Assembly (NCBI RefSeq): GCF_008065375.1
Contig: NZ_VJYI01000015.1
Span: 124,001-188,000, forward strand
DNA length: 64,000 nucleotides
Direction: 5' to 3'
From: Nonomuraea sp. SYSU D8015
GTDB taxonomy: Bacteria > Actinomycetota > Actinomycetes > Streptosporangiales > Streptosporangiaceae
Shown here in pieces: positions 24,183-33,065 of the stretch (its first letter is position 1; every line of letters starts with the position of its first letter). Both the position numbers and the translations under genes were made by a program. The notes beneath the pieces were generated by a model. The model saw only the letters and a list, made by a program, of their open reading frames with translations. It searched no databases and was not told where the DNA came from.

Positions 24183-27020
24183 GTGGGTGTGGCCGAGGGC
24201 GTGAGGTTCGGCGTCCTGGGGCCGCTCCGGGCCGACGTCGGCGGTCGCGTGGCAGGGCTCGGCGGACCCCGTCAGCGGGCCGTGCTGGCGCTGCTGCTGA
24301 TCGCGCGGGGCAGGAGCGTCTCGGCAGAGCGGATCCTCTCCGAAGTGTGGGAGGGCTCGAGACCTCCCTCCCCGACGACACTCCATGGGTACGTCGCCGA
24401 TCTGCGCAGGGCGCTGGAGCCGGAAAGAGCACCCGGCGCTCCGGCCCGGCTGCTGGTGCGCGAGGGATCCGGATACGCCCTTCGGGCGGTACCGGCCGCG
24501 ATCGACGCCGGGCGCTTCACCGATCTGGCCGCTCGTGGCCGGCGCGCGTTGGAGGGCGGCGAACCACAACTCGCCGCGGACCTGCTCGGACAGGCGCTCG
24601 CGCTGTGGCGGGGTCCGGCTTATGCCGACTTCGGCGGAGCCACCTTCGCGGTGCCCGAGGCGACCAGGCTGGAGAATCTGCGGGCCACAGCCCGCGAGGA
24701 CCGGCTCGCCGCCGTCATCGCGGCGGGGCAGCACGCCGCCGCCATAGGCGAGCTGGAGGCGCTGATCGCCGAGCAGCCGCTGCGGGAGCGCGGCTGGGAG
24801 TTGCTGGTCCTCGCCCTGTACCGGTCGGGGCGTCAGGCCGACGCGCTCGCCGCACTTCGAGCGGTACGCAGGAGGCTGGCCGACGAGCTGGGCATCGACC
24901 CGGGACGCGGCCTGCGTGACCTGGAGGCGGCCGTGCTCACCCAGGACCCGCGGCTGGCCCCGGTACCGGCTGAGCCGAGCCCTCTGTCACACCCTGCGGC
25001 CGCGGCTCCGGCACCGCCCCAGGGCAATCTGCCGTTCGCACTGTCCAGCTTCGTCGGCCGCCGCAGCGACCTCGCGGCCGTGGCATCTCTGCTGGACGGG
25101 CACCGGCTGGTCACGCTCACCGGCCCAGGCGGGGTCGGCAAGACCCGCCTGGCCCTGGAGGTCGCACGCGCCCGTACCGACGCCGACGGGCCCTGGTTCG
25201 TGGAGATGGCCGGTCTGCACGCACCCGACCTGCTCACCGCGACCATGGCCGCCGCTCTCGGGCTGCCCTCCGCGGCGTCCCCCGATCAGCTGGCCGGGAT
25301 GATCGCTGGCCGTGACATGCTGATCGTCCTGGACAACTGCGAGCATCTGCTGATCCCCGCCGCCATGCTGGTCCACACCCTGCTGACCCGCTGCGGCTCT
25401 GTACGGATGCTGTGCACCAGCCGCGAACCCCTAGGCATCTCGGGTGAAACGGTCTACGAAGTACCGCCCCTGGATGCCGCCACGGAAGCCGCGGATCTGT
25501 TCCTGCGCCGTGCGGCGGCCGTCTCGCCCGGCTGGGTGGCCGCGCCGGGCGACAGGGAAAGGATCGCCGCCCTGTGCGCGCGGCTCGACGGCATCCCGTT
25601 GGCCATCGAACTCGCCGCCGCGCAGAGCCGGGCGCTGTCCGTCGCCCAGATCGCCGATGCCGTGGAGGACCGCTTCACCCTGCTGGTGGACGGATCGGCC
25701 GGACGGCCGGACCGCCATCGCACGCTGCTGGACACCGTCGCCTGGAGCGATCAATTGCTGCAGCCGGCGGAACGCCGGCTCTTCCGCCGGCTCGGGGTGT
25801 TCGAAGCCGGCTTCGATCTGGAGGCGGCCGCCGCGGTCGGAGGAGTCGATCCCGTCCTGGCGCCGCTGTCGGCGTTGGTCCGCAAATCGCTGGTCACCGC
25901 CGAACCCGGCACGGCGCCACGCCGCTACCGGATGCTGGAAACCCTGCGCCAGTACGCCTTGGCCGCGCTTTCCCCGGACGAGCTGGCCCGGGCGCGGGAA
26001 CGCCACCGCACCTGGGTCCTGGCCCGGGCCGAGAACGCCGAACGCCATCTCCGCGGCCCGCAGGGAGCGGCGTTGCTGAACGGGCTGAGCCGCGATCAGG
26101 CGGAGTTCCGGGCCGCGTTCGCCACGTCGCTGGCGGCGGGTGACGGCGAGTACGCGCTCCGGCTGAGCGGCGCGCTGTTCTGGTTCTGGTTCCGCATGGG
26201 GCATGTCGGGGAGGGCCTCGCCTGGCTGTCCGAGGCGTTCGCGGCGGCCCCGCGAGCCGGTGCGGATGCCCGGGCGCGTGCCTGGTACGCGCTCACGGGA
26301 CTGCACTACCTGGCCGGACAGCCGCTTCAGTCGTACCAGGCGGCCCGTTCGGCGATCGAGGAGGCCCGCCGGGCAGGTGACCCGGCGACGGAGGCGGGCG
26401 CGACCGCCTACGCCGCCTACCTGGGCCTGCTGGCCGGGGTGGCGCTCGACGCCGAGGCCCTCACCCGCGAGGCCGTCGAGATGGCCCGGCGCAGCGCCCT
26501 CGACTGGCTGGAGGCCGAAATACTCATGGTCCAGGGCATGACCCTGCGGGTGTTGGGTGATCTTCCGGGCGCCGGCGGCGTCTTTCAGAAGGCCATCGAC
26601 GCCGCCCGCGCCAGTGGCCACGACTGGGCGGCGGACGGAGCGGCCTGGTGCGAGATGAAGACGGCCTCGGACCGCGGGGACGGCGCTCGGGCACTGGCCG
26701 TCGCGGCGGACCTCCTGGCCACGATGGACCGTTACGGAGACATCTCCTTCTGGCTGGTGACGGTTCACAGCGCGGCCCGCGCCCTCGCCCTGACCGGGCA
26801 GGCTGAGCACGCGGCCGTGCTGATGGGGGCCGTGGAGGCCATCGGCAAGCGAGCCGGCGTCTCCCCAGAGCTGATGGATCCGCTGGACGGGCCGCGCGAG
26901 GCCGCCGCCGTACGCGGGGCGCTTCCGCCGGAGGAGTACGAACGCCATGCGGCCCGCGGGCGCGCCATGTCCCGGCAGGACGCGAGCGCCCTGCTCACCT
27001 CGTTGATCGCTGGACGATGA
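24183..27020 (+). CDS. AfsR/SARP-type STAND regulator (wHTH-BTAD-NB-ARC-TPR), copy 1
   Basis: GTG 24183 is chosen because GGGAGG lies seven bases upstream; an upstream TTG at 24159 is less convincing. The 945-residue product has an OmpR-type winged helix (VRFGVLGPLRADVGG to about residue 95), a BTAD helical domain (FTDLAARGRRALEGGE to ELGIDPGRGLRDLEAAVL, about 100-250), an NB-ARC ATPase with P-loop GPGGVGKTR near residue 314 and LIVLDNCEHL near 380, then TPR-like helices to the end. Such proteins activate secondary-metabolite or developmental genes, and the TPR end usually senses a ligand or protein. Its paralogue is at 28892. Between them sit an exported peptide and a FAD monooxygenase, the probable targets. 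Confidence 0.9.
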   Translation: MGVAEGVRFGVLGPLRADVGGRVAGLGGPRQRAVLALLLIARGRSVSAERILSEVWEGSRPPSPTTLHGYVADLRRALEPERAPGAPARLLVREGSGYALRAVPAAIDAGRFTDLAARGRRALEGGEPQLAADLLGQALALWRGPAYADFGGATFAVPEATRLENLRATAREDRLAAVIAAGQHAAAIGELEALIAEQPLRERGWELLVLALYRSGRQADALAALRAVRRRLADELGIDPGRGLRDLEAAVLTQDPRLAPVPAEPSPLSHPAAAAPAPPQGNLPFALSSFVGRRSDLAAVASLLDGHRLVTLTGPGGVGKTRLALEVARARTDADGPWFVEMAGLHAPDLLTATMAAALGLPSAASPDQLAGMIAGRDMLIVLDNCEHLLIPAAMLVHTLLTRCGSVRMLCTSREPLGISGETVYEVPPLDAATEAADLFLRRAAAVSPGWVAAPGDRERIAALCARLDGIPLAIELAAAQSRALSVAQIADAVEDRFTLLVDGSAGRPDRHRTLLDTVAWSDQLLQPAERRLFRRLGVFEAGFDLEAAAAVGGVDPVLAPLSALVRKSLVTAEPGTAPRRYRMLETLRQYALAALSPDELARARERHRTWVLARAENAERHLRGPQGAALLNGLSRDQAEFRAAFATSLAAGDGEYALRLSGALFWFWFRMGHVGEGLAWLSEAFAAAPRAGADARARAWYALTGLHYLAGQPLQSYQAARSAIEEARRAGDPATEAGATAYAAYLGLLAGVALDAEALTREAVEMARRSALDWLEAEILMVQGMTLRVLGDLPGAGGVFQKAIDAARASGHDWAADGAAWCEMKTASDRGDGARALAVAADLLATMDRYGDISFWLVTVHSAARALALTGQAEHAAVLMGAVEAIGKRAGVSPELMDPLDGPREAAAVRGALPPEEYERHAARGRAMSRQDASALLTSLIAGR

Positions 27021-27068
27021 TCCTCTGATCGCAGCGACTCCACGCCATCGGCGGGGGGTTGATCCGGG

Positions 27069-27108
27069 CCTTGGAAGCCTTGGAAGTCACTGGGAAAGCC
27101 CGTTCCCA
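27069..27108 (+). promoter_or_regulatory. repeat cluster upstream of the peptide gene, possible SARP site
   Basis: CCTTGGAAG occurs twice in direct succession (27069-27077 and 27078-27086), and the related TGGGAAA follows at 27091. SARPs are known to bind heptameric direct repeats spaced about one helical turn apart. TGGGAA and TTCCCA also form an inverted repeat (27091-27096 and 27103-27108). The cluster ends about 85 bases before the peptide start. I infer a binding site for one or both flanking regulators. The 9-base period of the first pair is shorter than the usual 11, which weakens the case. Confidence 0.45.
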
Positions 27109-27191
27109 CCGGCTCCGAAGCAGGCCGGCGCACTCTCGTTGTCGTGAACGCGGCGCCGCCCGGTCGGGGCGGCCGGACAACGAGGTGAATC

Positions 27192-27335
27192 ATGATCAAG
27201 CGAATGATCCGTACCGCGGAGCTGGCGGGTTTCGTGCTGGGGCTCCTGCTCGGCCTGGGCGCCACGGCGGTCCACGCCGCCGAGGGGGACCCCACCCAAT
27301 GGGTGGCCGTCGCGGGCGACCCCTCCCAGTGGTGA
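27192..27335 (+). CDS. 47-residue exported peptide with two GDP(T/S)QW motifs
   Basis: ATG 27192 opens a 47-residue frame ended by TGA 27333-27335. The N-terminus is a signal peptide: MIKRMIRTAEL, then the hydrophobic AGFVLGLLLGLGATAV and an AxA site at VHA-A. The remaining tail reads AEGDPTQWVAVAGDPSQW, that is, GDPTQW and GDPSQW separated by VAVA, with the stop directly after the second Trp. AGGTGA lies five bases before the start. The monooxygenase gene begins 13 bases downstream, so the two are co-transcribed. Nothing marks it as a lanthipeptide or lasso precursor. I infer a secreted signal, a modified natural product or a small envelope peptide; the function is unknown. Confidence 0.7.
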   Translation: MIKRMIRTAELAGFVLGLLLGLGATAVHAAEGDPTQWVAVAGDPSQW

Positions 27336-27348
27336 GGGCTGAGGAGCT

Positions 27349-28716
27349 GTGACAAGCATCGGACACGCCGTCGTCGCGGGAGCCGGGATCGGCGGGCTCC
27401 TGGCGGCCCGGGTGCTCAGCGAGACGTTCGAACAGGTCACCGTGATCGACCGTGACGCGTTGCCCGCCCAGGGCGTCCCCCGGCGCGGCGTGCCGCAGGG
27501 GCATCACGCGCACGGGATGCTCTCCCGGGGCTGCGAGATCCTCGAGGAGCTGTTCCCCGGGCTGACCACGGACCTGGTCGCCGCGGGCGCCACCACCTGC
27601 GACATCCAGGACGACGTCCGCTGGTACAACGACGGCCGGCTGCTGCACCCCGCGCCTTCGCAGATGCGCGGCCTGACGGTGAGCCGGCCGGAACTCGAAC
27701 GGTATCTGCGGTCCCGGGTCGCGGACCTTCCCGGCGTGGTCATCCATGAGCGCTGCGAGGTGGTCGAGCCGATCGCCGGCAGGGACGGCGCGGTCACCGG
27801 AGTACGTCTGCAGCGCTCCGGGCACCGGCCCGAGGACATGGCGGCCGATCTCGTGGTGAACGCCGTGGGCCGGGGAAACCGGGGCGCGGAGTGGCTGCGC
27901 CGGCTGGGATACGAGCCCGCACGGGAGGAACATGTCGACTCCCGGCTGCAGTACGTCTCGCGTGAATACCGGCGCCGGCCGGGCGACGCCGACTTCGTCG
28001 CCATGGTGGTGGGGCACAGCGCCTCGGTGCCCCGGGGCGGGGTCGCCCTCAGCGCCGAGGGGGACCGCTGGCTCGTCACCCTGTTCGGCATGGGCGACGA
28101 CGTCCCACCCGTCGACCCGGACGGGTACCACGGGTTCGCCGCCCGGCTTCCGGTTCCGGACCTGCACCGCCTCATGGAGCGCCTGGAACCGCTCGGGGAG
28201 CCGCGGCGGATGCGCATCCCCGTGAGCATTCGGCGCCGCTACGAAGAGCTGGGCCGTTTCCCCGAGGGCTATGTGGTGTTCGGTGATGCCCTGTGCCAGT
28301 TCAACCCCAGCTACGGGCAGGGCATGACGGTGGCCGCCTGCGAGGCCGTCGCCCTGCGTGAGTGCTTGGAGGGCGGCCGGCGCGACGGCCTGGCCCGCCG
28401 TTTCTTCCAGCGGGCCGCGCGGATCATCGACGTGCCCTGGGACCTGTCGGTCGGCGGTGATCTGCGCTTCCCGTCCGTCGAGGCTCCACGCCCTCTGCGC
28501 GTGAAGCTGCTCAACCGCTACATCACACGCCTCCACGTGGCCGCGGCGGCGGACCCGGTGGTCGGGCACGCCTTCCTGAGCGTCGCCAACCTGCAGGCCC
28601 CTCCACAGCGCCTGTTGTCGCCGGGCGTCCTGGCCCGTGTGCTCCGGCCGCGTCCCGGCGGCGGCCCGGCCCGCTCCGGGCTTGCCGTCCGGGAGCAGAT
28701 CCCGGCCGGTCAGTGA
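27349..28716 (+). CDS. FAD-dependent monooxygenase/epoxidase family protein
   Basis: The 455-residue protein begins at a GTG 13 bases after the peptide gene. It has the FAD Rossmann motif VVAGAGIGGLLAARVL at residues 8-23, a central GVPRRGVPQGHHAHGML segment typical of the LasC/geranylgeranyl-reductase-like branch, and the second FAD motif FGDALCQFNPSYGQGMTVAA near residue 305. Members of this branch hydroxylate or epoxidise polyketides, or act as tailoring oxidases. No membrane anchor is seen. Its place between an exported peptide and two SARP regulators suggests it belongs to a small specialised pathway. Whether it acts on the peptide cannot be told; export of the peptide and a cytoplasmic enzyme would need action before secretion. 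Confidence 0.85.
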   Translation: MTSIGHAVVAGAGIGGLLAARVLSETFEQVTVIDRDALPAQGVPRRGVPQGHHAHGMLSRGCEILEELFPGLTTDLVAAGATTCDIQDDVRWYNDGRLLHPAPSQMRGLTVSRPELERYLRSRVADLPGVVIHERCEVVEPIAGRDGAVTGVRLQRSGHRPEDMAADLVVNAVGRGNRGAEWLRRLGYEPAREEHVDSRLQYVSREYRRRPGDADFVAMVVGHSASVPRGGVALSAEGDRWLVTLFGMGDDVPPVDPDGYHGFAARLPVPDLHRLMERLEPLGEPRRMRIPVSIRRRYEELGRFPEGYVVFGDALCQFNPSYGQGMTVAACEAVALRECLEGGRRDGLARRFFQRAARIIDVPWDLSVGGDLRFPSVEAPRPLRVKLLNRYITRLHVAAAADPVVGHAFLSVANLQAPPQRLLSPGVLARVLRPRPGGGPARSGLAVREQIPAGQ

Positions 28717-28732
28717 CGTCGCCGCGCATCCC

Positions 28733-28755
28733 GGCGGCGGAGACCGTCCGCCGCC
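28733..28755 (+). terminator. hairpin after the monooxygenase gene
   Basis: GGCGGCGGA (28733-28741) and TCCGCCGCC (28747-28755) form a perfect 9-bp stem with a 5-base loop, 17 bases after the stop. No U-run follows, as is normal for terminators in GC-rich actinomycetes. It may end the peptide-monooxygenase transcript. Confidence 0.5.
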
Positions 28756-28891
28756 ACGTCTCGGCCAAGGCCACCTGCACGAGCTGACAATCCCCACAGC
28801 TACCGGTCAACCGCCTCCGCCCCCTCCCTGAGCCGCAGCCCTTCGGTTACCCTCGCCTGAGGTCGTCACGAGGTGTGCGAGAGGGGGGCCG

Positions 28892-31783
28892 ATGGGTGAT
28901 GTCGCTCCCGATGCCGTGCGGTTCGGGGTGCTCGGTCCCCTCCGGGCCGAGCTGGCGGGACGGGCCGTCGGCCTCGGGGGCCTGCGGCAGCGGGCGGTTC
29001 TGGCCGTCCTGCTGATCGCCAGGGGCAGGATGGTCTCCGCCGAGCGGATGACGTCCCAGGTGTGGGAGGGCTCCCCGCCCTCGTCACCGACGACCCTCCA
29101 CGCGTACATCTCCGAACTGCGCCGCGCCCTGGAGCCAGGACGTTCGCCCGGCGCTCCGCCCCGGCTGCTGGTCCGTGAGGGGCCGGGATACACGCTGCGG
29201 GCTGATCCGTCCGCGGTCGACGCCGAGCGCTTCGCCGACCTCGCCGTGGCGGGACGGCGTGCTTTGGACGGCGGCAGGCCGGGCCCCGCCGCGGAGCTGC
29301 TCACCGAGGCGCTGGAGCTGTGGCGTGGTCCCGCCTACGCGGACTTCGACGGGGCCGGTTTCGCCTTCACAGAAGCGGCCCGGCTGGAGGACCTGCGTAC
29401 GGCCGCGTACGAGGATCGGCTGGCCGCCACCATCGACCTGGGCAGGCCCGCCGAGGCGGTCGGCGAGCTGGAAGCCCTGGTGGCGGAGCAACCGCTGCGC
29501 GAACGCGGCTGGGAACTGCTCGTGCTCGCCCTGTACCGGTCCGGGCGGCAGGCAGACGCGATCGCGGCGCTGCGCACGGTACGGCACCGGCTCGCCGACG
29601 AGCTGGGCATCGACCCCGGACTCGCGTTGCGAGACCTGGAGTCCGCGGTGCTCACCCAGGATCCCCGGCTCGACCCGCCGCCGGCACGCTCCACCGCAAC
29701 CATCGGCGCCCACGCCACTCCCACTGCCGCCAGGCCCCGCACCAACCCCGTCGCGCCTGCCCGCCCTCCGGCGGCACCCGTCGGCAACCTGCCGTTCGCA
29801 TTGTCAAGCCTCGTCGGACGCACGGACGACATCGCCGCCGTCGACCGTCTGCTGGCCGAGTACCGGCTGGTCACCCTCACCGGCCCGGGCGGAGTGGGCA
29901 AGACACGCCTCGCGCTGGAGACGGCCAGAGGCCGTACCGACAGCGCCGACGGGCCCTGGCTGGTGGAACTGGCCGCCCTCACCTCACCCGAACTCCTGCC
30001 CGCCACGATCGGCGCCGCCATCGGCATCCCCGGAGCATCCTCCGCCGAAGACCTGTCGGCCGTGCTCGCCGGACGGCGACTCCTGCTGGTGCTCGACAAC
30101 TGCGAGCACCTGCTGGACGAGGTCACCAGGCTGGCCGGTGTGCTGCTGAGCCGCTGCGGCGGCCTGCGGGTCCTGGCCACCAGCCGCGAAGCGCTGGGCG
30201 TGGAGGGCGAGGCGGTCTACGAGGTACGGCCGCTCGACCCGGCCGGGGACGGCGCCGAACTCTTCAGGAAACGGGCTGCCGCCGTGCTGCCCGCATGGTG
30301 CCCCGACGTGGACGACCTCGACCGGATCCCCGGGCTCTGCGCCGGCCTCGACGGCATCCCGCTCGCCATCGAACTGGCCGCCGCGCAATGCCGGATGCTG
30401 TCCATCGGCCAGATCGCCGACGCCTTGGAAAACCGCTTCGATGTCCTGGTCGACGGCCCGCGCGACCTGCCCGCCCGGCATCGTGCGCTGGAGTCCGCCA
30501 TCGCCTGGAGCCACCGGCTCCTCGAACCCGGGGAACGGCGGCTCTTCCACCGGCTGAGCGTGTTCGCCGCCGGATTCGACCTCGACGCCGCGGGCGCGGT
30601 CGCGGACCAGATTCCCGTGCTGCCTCCCTTGTCGGCCCTGGTCCGCAAGTCGCTGGTCGACGTCGAGCCCGGCACCGCACCGCGCCGCTACCGGCTGCTG
30701 GAGACGCTGCGTCAGTACGCGCTGCGGGAACTCGACCCGGACGACCTCGCCCAGACCCAGCAACGACACCGAGCCTGGATACTGGCCCAGGCGGAGAGCG
30801 CCGAGCGCAGGCTCCGGGGCCCGCAGGCGGCCGAGCTGCTGAGCCGGCTGACCCGGGAGCAGCCGGAGTGCCGCGCCGCCTTCGCTTCCGCGCTGGCCGC
30901 CGGGGATGGCGACTACGCGCTAAGACTGGGCGGAGCGCTGTACTGGTTCTGGTACCGCATGGGCCACATCGCCGAAGGCCTGTCCTGGATGTCCAGGGCT
31001 TTCGCCGCGGCGCCGCACGCCGAGCCGGCGGTCCGGGGACGGGCCCGGCTCGCCGTCAGCGGGCTCAGCTACCTGGCCGGAAAGCCGGCGCAGGCGTACG
31101 AGGCGGTCGTGCTGGCGGAGCGAGAGGCACGGGAGGCCGGTGACCTGATGGTCCAGGCAGCCGCACGGGTCTACCAGACGCACTTCGGCGTACTCGCCGG
31201 AATACCCATTGACGCTCCGGCGCTGGCCCGCGGCGCAGTCGAACTCGCCCGGCGTGCCGGAGAAGACTGGCTGGTGGCCGAAGCGCTGATGGTGCAGGGC
31301 ATGCTCGCCCGGGTTCTGGGAGATCTTCCAACCGCCGCCGCGGTCCTGGCCGAAGCCGTCGCGACCGCCGACTCCTGCGGCCACGACTGGGCGGCCGGCT
31401 CCTCCGCGTGGGCCGCCATGAAAACCGCCTGCGATCTTGGCGACGGTCGGCGCGCCCTGGAGATCGCCGCCGGCATTCTGGACGCGCTCGACCGTCACCA
31501 CGACGTCACCTCCAGGCTTGTGCTCTTCCACACTGCCGCCCATGCCCTCGTGCTGACCGGACAGGCCGAGCAGGCAGCCGTGCTGATGGGCGGCGTGGAG
31601 GCGGTCGGCCGCCGGGTGGGCTTTTCCCCCGAGATGATGGACCCCCTGGATGGCCCCCGCGAGGCCGCCGCCGTACGCGAAGCCCTCCCGCGGGACGACT
31701 ACGAACGCCTGGTGGCCCGGGGACGCGAACTGTCCCTGGCGGAACTGACCACCCTCCTGATCGATCTGCTCAAGATCCGCTGA
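28892..31783 (+). CDS. AfsR/SARP-type STAND regulator, copy 2
   Basis: This 963-residue protein starts at ATG 28892 with GAGAGGGG upstream. It has the same layout as copy 1: winged helix (VRFGVLGPLRAEL), BTAD domain (ELGIDPGLALRDLESAVL), a longer Pro/Thr-rich linker near residues 265-300, NB-ARC P-loop GPGGVGKTR near residue 331 with LLLVLDNCEHLL, and TPR-like helices. The C-terminal MMDPLDGPREAAAVREALP is nearly the same as in copy 1 (LMDPLDGPREAAAVRGALP). The two are clearly paralogues from a local duplication. The linker and the TPR half differ most, so they may respond to different signals. Confidence 0.9.
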   Translation: MGDVAPDAVRFGVLGPLRAELAGRAVGLGGLRQRAVLAVLLIARGRMVSAERMTSQVWEGSPPSSPTTLHAYISELRRALEPGRSPGAPPRLLVREGPGYTLRADPSAVDAERFADLAVAGRRALDGGRPGPAAELLTEALELWRGPAYADFDGAGFAFTEAARLEDLRTAAYEDRLAATIDLGRPAEAVGELEALVAEQPLRERGWELLVLALYRSGRQADAIAALRTVRHRLADELGIDPGLALRDLESAVLTQDPRLDPPPARSTATIGAHATPTAARPRTNPVAPARPPAAPVGNLPFALSSLVGRTDDIAAVDRLLAEYRLVTLTGPGGVGKTRLALETARGRTDSADGPWLVELAALTSPELLPATIGAAIGIPGASSAEDLSAVLAGRRLLLVLDNCEHLLDEVTRLAGVLLSRCGGLRVLATSREALGVEGEAVYEVRPLDPAGDGAELFRKRAAAVLPAWCPDVDDLDRIPGLCAGLDGIPLAIELAAAQCRMLSIGQIADALENRFDVLVDGPRDLPARHRALESAIAWSHRLLEPGERRLFHRLSVFAAGFDLDAAGAVADQIPVLPPLSALVRKSLVDVEPGTAPRRYRLLETLRQYALRELDPDDLAQTQQRHRAWILAQAESAERRLRGPQAAELLSRLTREQPECRAAFASALAAGDGDYALRLGGALYWFWYRMGHIAEGLSWMSRAFAAAPHAEPAVRGRARLAVSGLSYLAGKPAQAYEAVVLAEREAREAGDLMVQAAARVYQTHFGVLAGIPIDAPALARGAVELARRAGEDWLVAEALMVQGMLARVLGDLPTAAAVLAEAVATADSCGHDWAAGSSAWAAMKTACDLGDGRRALEIAAGILDALDRHHDVTSRLVLFHTAAHALVLTGQAEQAAVLMGGVEAVGRRVGFSPEMMDPLDGPREAAAVREALPRDDYERLVARGRELSLAELTTLLIDLLKIR

Positions 31784-31935
31784 CCGACGCCGAATCGACG
31801 AGCGGATTCCACTGTCCTCCAGCCTTTGCGCGAGTCCGGGGAATTGTCTGTACGGGACTCGCCGGCTGGCTGAGGGGGCTGAGGTCGCCGGGCGCCGGGG
31901 TCTTGTGGTCGAAGACGTGGTGACCTCCGGTGGTC

Positions 31936-32405
31936 AGGTCATGCCCGGCATGTCCGGCACGGAGGCGACCCGGCAGCTCATCGACCGCCGCCCCGACCTC
32001 GGCGTGCTCGTCCTCACCATGAGCGAGGACGACGCGCCGGTGTTCGCCGCGCTGCGGGCGGGCGCGCGGGTACGTGCTCAAGGGCACCGCCGGCCCCGAC
32101 TTCCTCGCCGCCGTGTCCGCCGTCGCCAGGGGAGAGGCGGTGTACGGGCCGGGCGTGGCGCGAAGGATCCGCCGCTTCCTGACGAACGGGCCCGACAGCG
32201 GCCCGTTCCCCGGGGCTGACCCAGTGGGAGCGGGAAATCCTCGGCCTGCTCGCCTCCGGCGAATCCAACGCGGAGATCGCGCGGGCCCTGTTCCTCAGCC
32301 AGAAGACCGTCAAAAAACCGCCTGACGTCCGTCTTCGCCAAGCTCCAGGTGGCCGACCGCGCCCAGGCGGTGGTCCGCGCCCGCCGCGCGGGCTTGGGCG
32401 AATAG
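31936..32405 (+). pseudogene. NarL/LuxR-type response regulator, 5'-truncated with three frameshifts
   Basis: The plus strand reads MPGMSGTEATRQLIDRRPDL then GVLVLTMSEDDAPVFAALRA, the receiver domain after the phospho-acceptor. One extra base in ggcgcgcggg (32061-32070) must be dropped to continue YVLKGTAGPDFLAAVSAVAR. A second extra G at 32211-32215 precedes LTQWEREILGLLASGESNAE, and a third extra A in the A6 run at 32312-32317 precedes NRLTSVFAKLQVADRAQAV, the LuxR recognition helix. The stop is 32403-32405. The first 50 or so residues with the acidic pocket are missing. All three indels are +1 and next to short runs, so some may be sequence errors. Confidence 0.7.
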
Positions 32406-32557
32406 CACCTCAGGCCGGCGACGCAGCCCATTGCCCGCGGTCCTGGCGGGGCAGCGCCTCGCGCTAGTGTCGTCCGCCGGCCTTGATCCGCCCCAGCGAG
32501 AGTCATGGCTCGGAAAGGGAGCCCCGACGACGGGTGCCTGCCCTGAATCATGCTGTC
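32406..32557. other. spacer before the 85-residue hypothetical gene
   Basis: The 150 bases carry no gene. An inverted GC-rich segment (ccgcggtcctggcggggcagc) may end the preceding transcript, and gcgctagtgtcgtccg could hold a promoter for the next gene. Nothing firmer can be said. Confidence 0.3.
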
Positions 32558-32815
32558 ATGACGGAAGCTCGTGACCTCGTCCCGCTGAGCGTGGGCGACC
32601 TGCGCCGGTTCCTGGAGAAGGAGAAGGTACCCGACCATGTGCCGGTCATCGTCGGCGGTGTCGACTTCGGCAACCCCGGCAACAAGCTGATCGGCATGGC
32701 GGACGACATTTGGCTGGACGGCGACGGCTTGCTCCGCGGTCGCCTGGTCATCGGCACGTTGGGGCTCGGGCTCATCGTCGACGGGAGCACCTCCCCGCCG
32801 CCGCCGGCCGCGTAG
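32558..32815 (+). CDS. hypothetical 85-residue protein
   Basis: The frame from ATG 32558 (MTEARDLVPLSVGDLRRFLE) has normal codon bias and reads like a small soluble alpha/beta domain: DLRRFLEKEKVPDHVPVIVG then LIGMADDIWLDGDGLLRGRL. It ends in a short Pro/Ala tail. The pattern resembles small actinobacterial proteins annotated only as hypothetical. No motif, signal or membrane segment is seen. An upstream in-frame ATG at 32483 would add 25 basic residues and has no ribosome site. Confidence 0.55.
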   Translation: MTEARDLVPLSVGDLRRFLEKEKVPDHVPVIVGGVDFGNPGNKLIGMADDIWLDGDGLLRGRLVIGTLGLGLIVDGSTSPPPPAA

Positions 32816-33065
32816 TCCTACCGCAAGCACTCACTGCCTCCCGACGCACCAGTACCAGGCCGGCTGCTGCCGTAGCGGAACGGCGGCGGGTGTCGACGGC
32901 AGGAGCCAGAAAGACGACGGAGGCGACGAGGGCCGGCACCACCGGCATGGCGGAGCGCAAGCCGCGGTGCTCGCCGAGGAAGCCGCGACGTGGAGCCGGT
33001 GACGGCGCGCCGTCGACGCCCCACGGTGCAGGCGTGGGACGTTGTCGCGGCGCTGACGGCGGTCG

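Noticed and set aside
24183..31783. Long opposite-strand frames under both SARP genes and the monooxygenase gene
   Set aside because: They overlap well-supported domains on the plus strand and show no family pattern.
31936..32405. Programmed ribosomal frameshifting in the response regulator gene
   Set aside because: Three +1 events in one short gene plus a missing N-terminus fit decay or sequence error much better; no slippery-site or stimulatory hairpin was seen.
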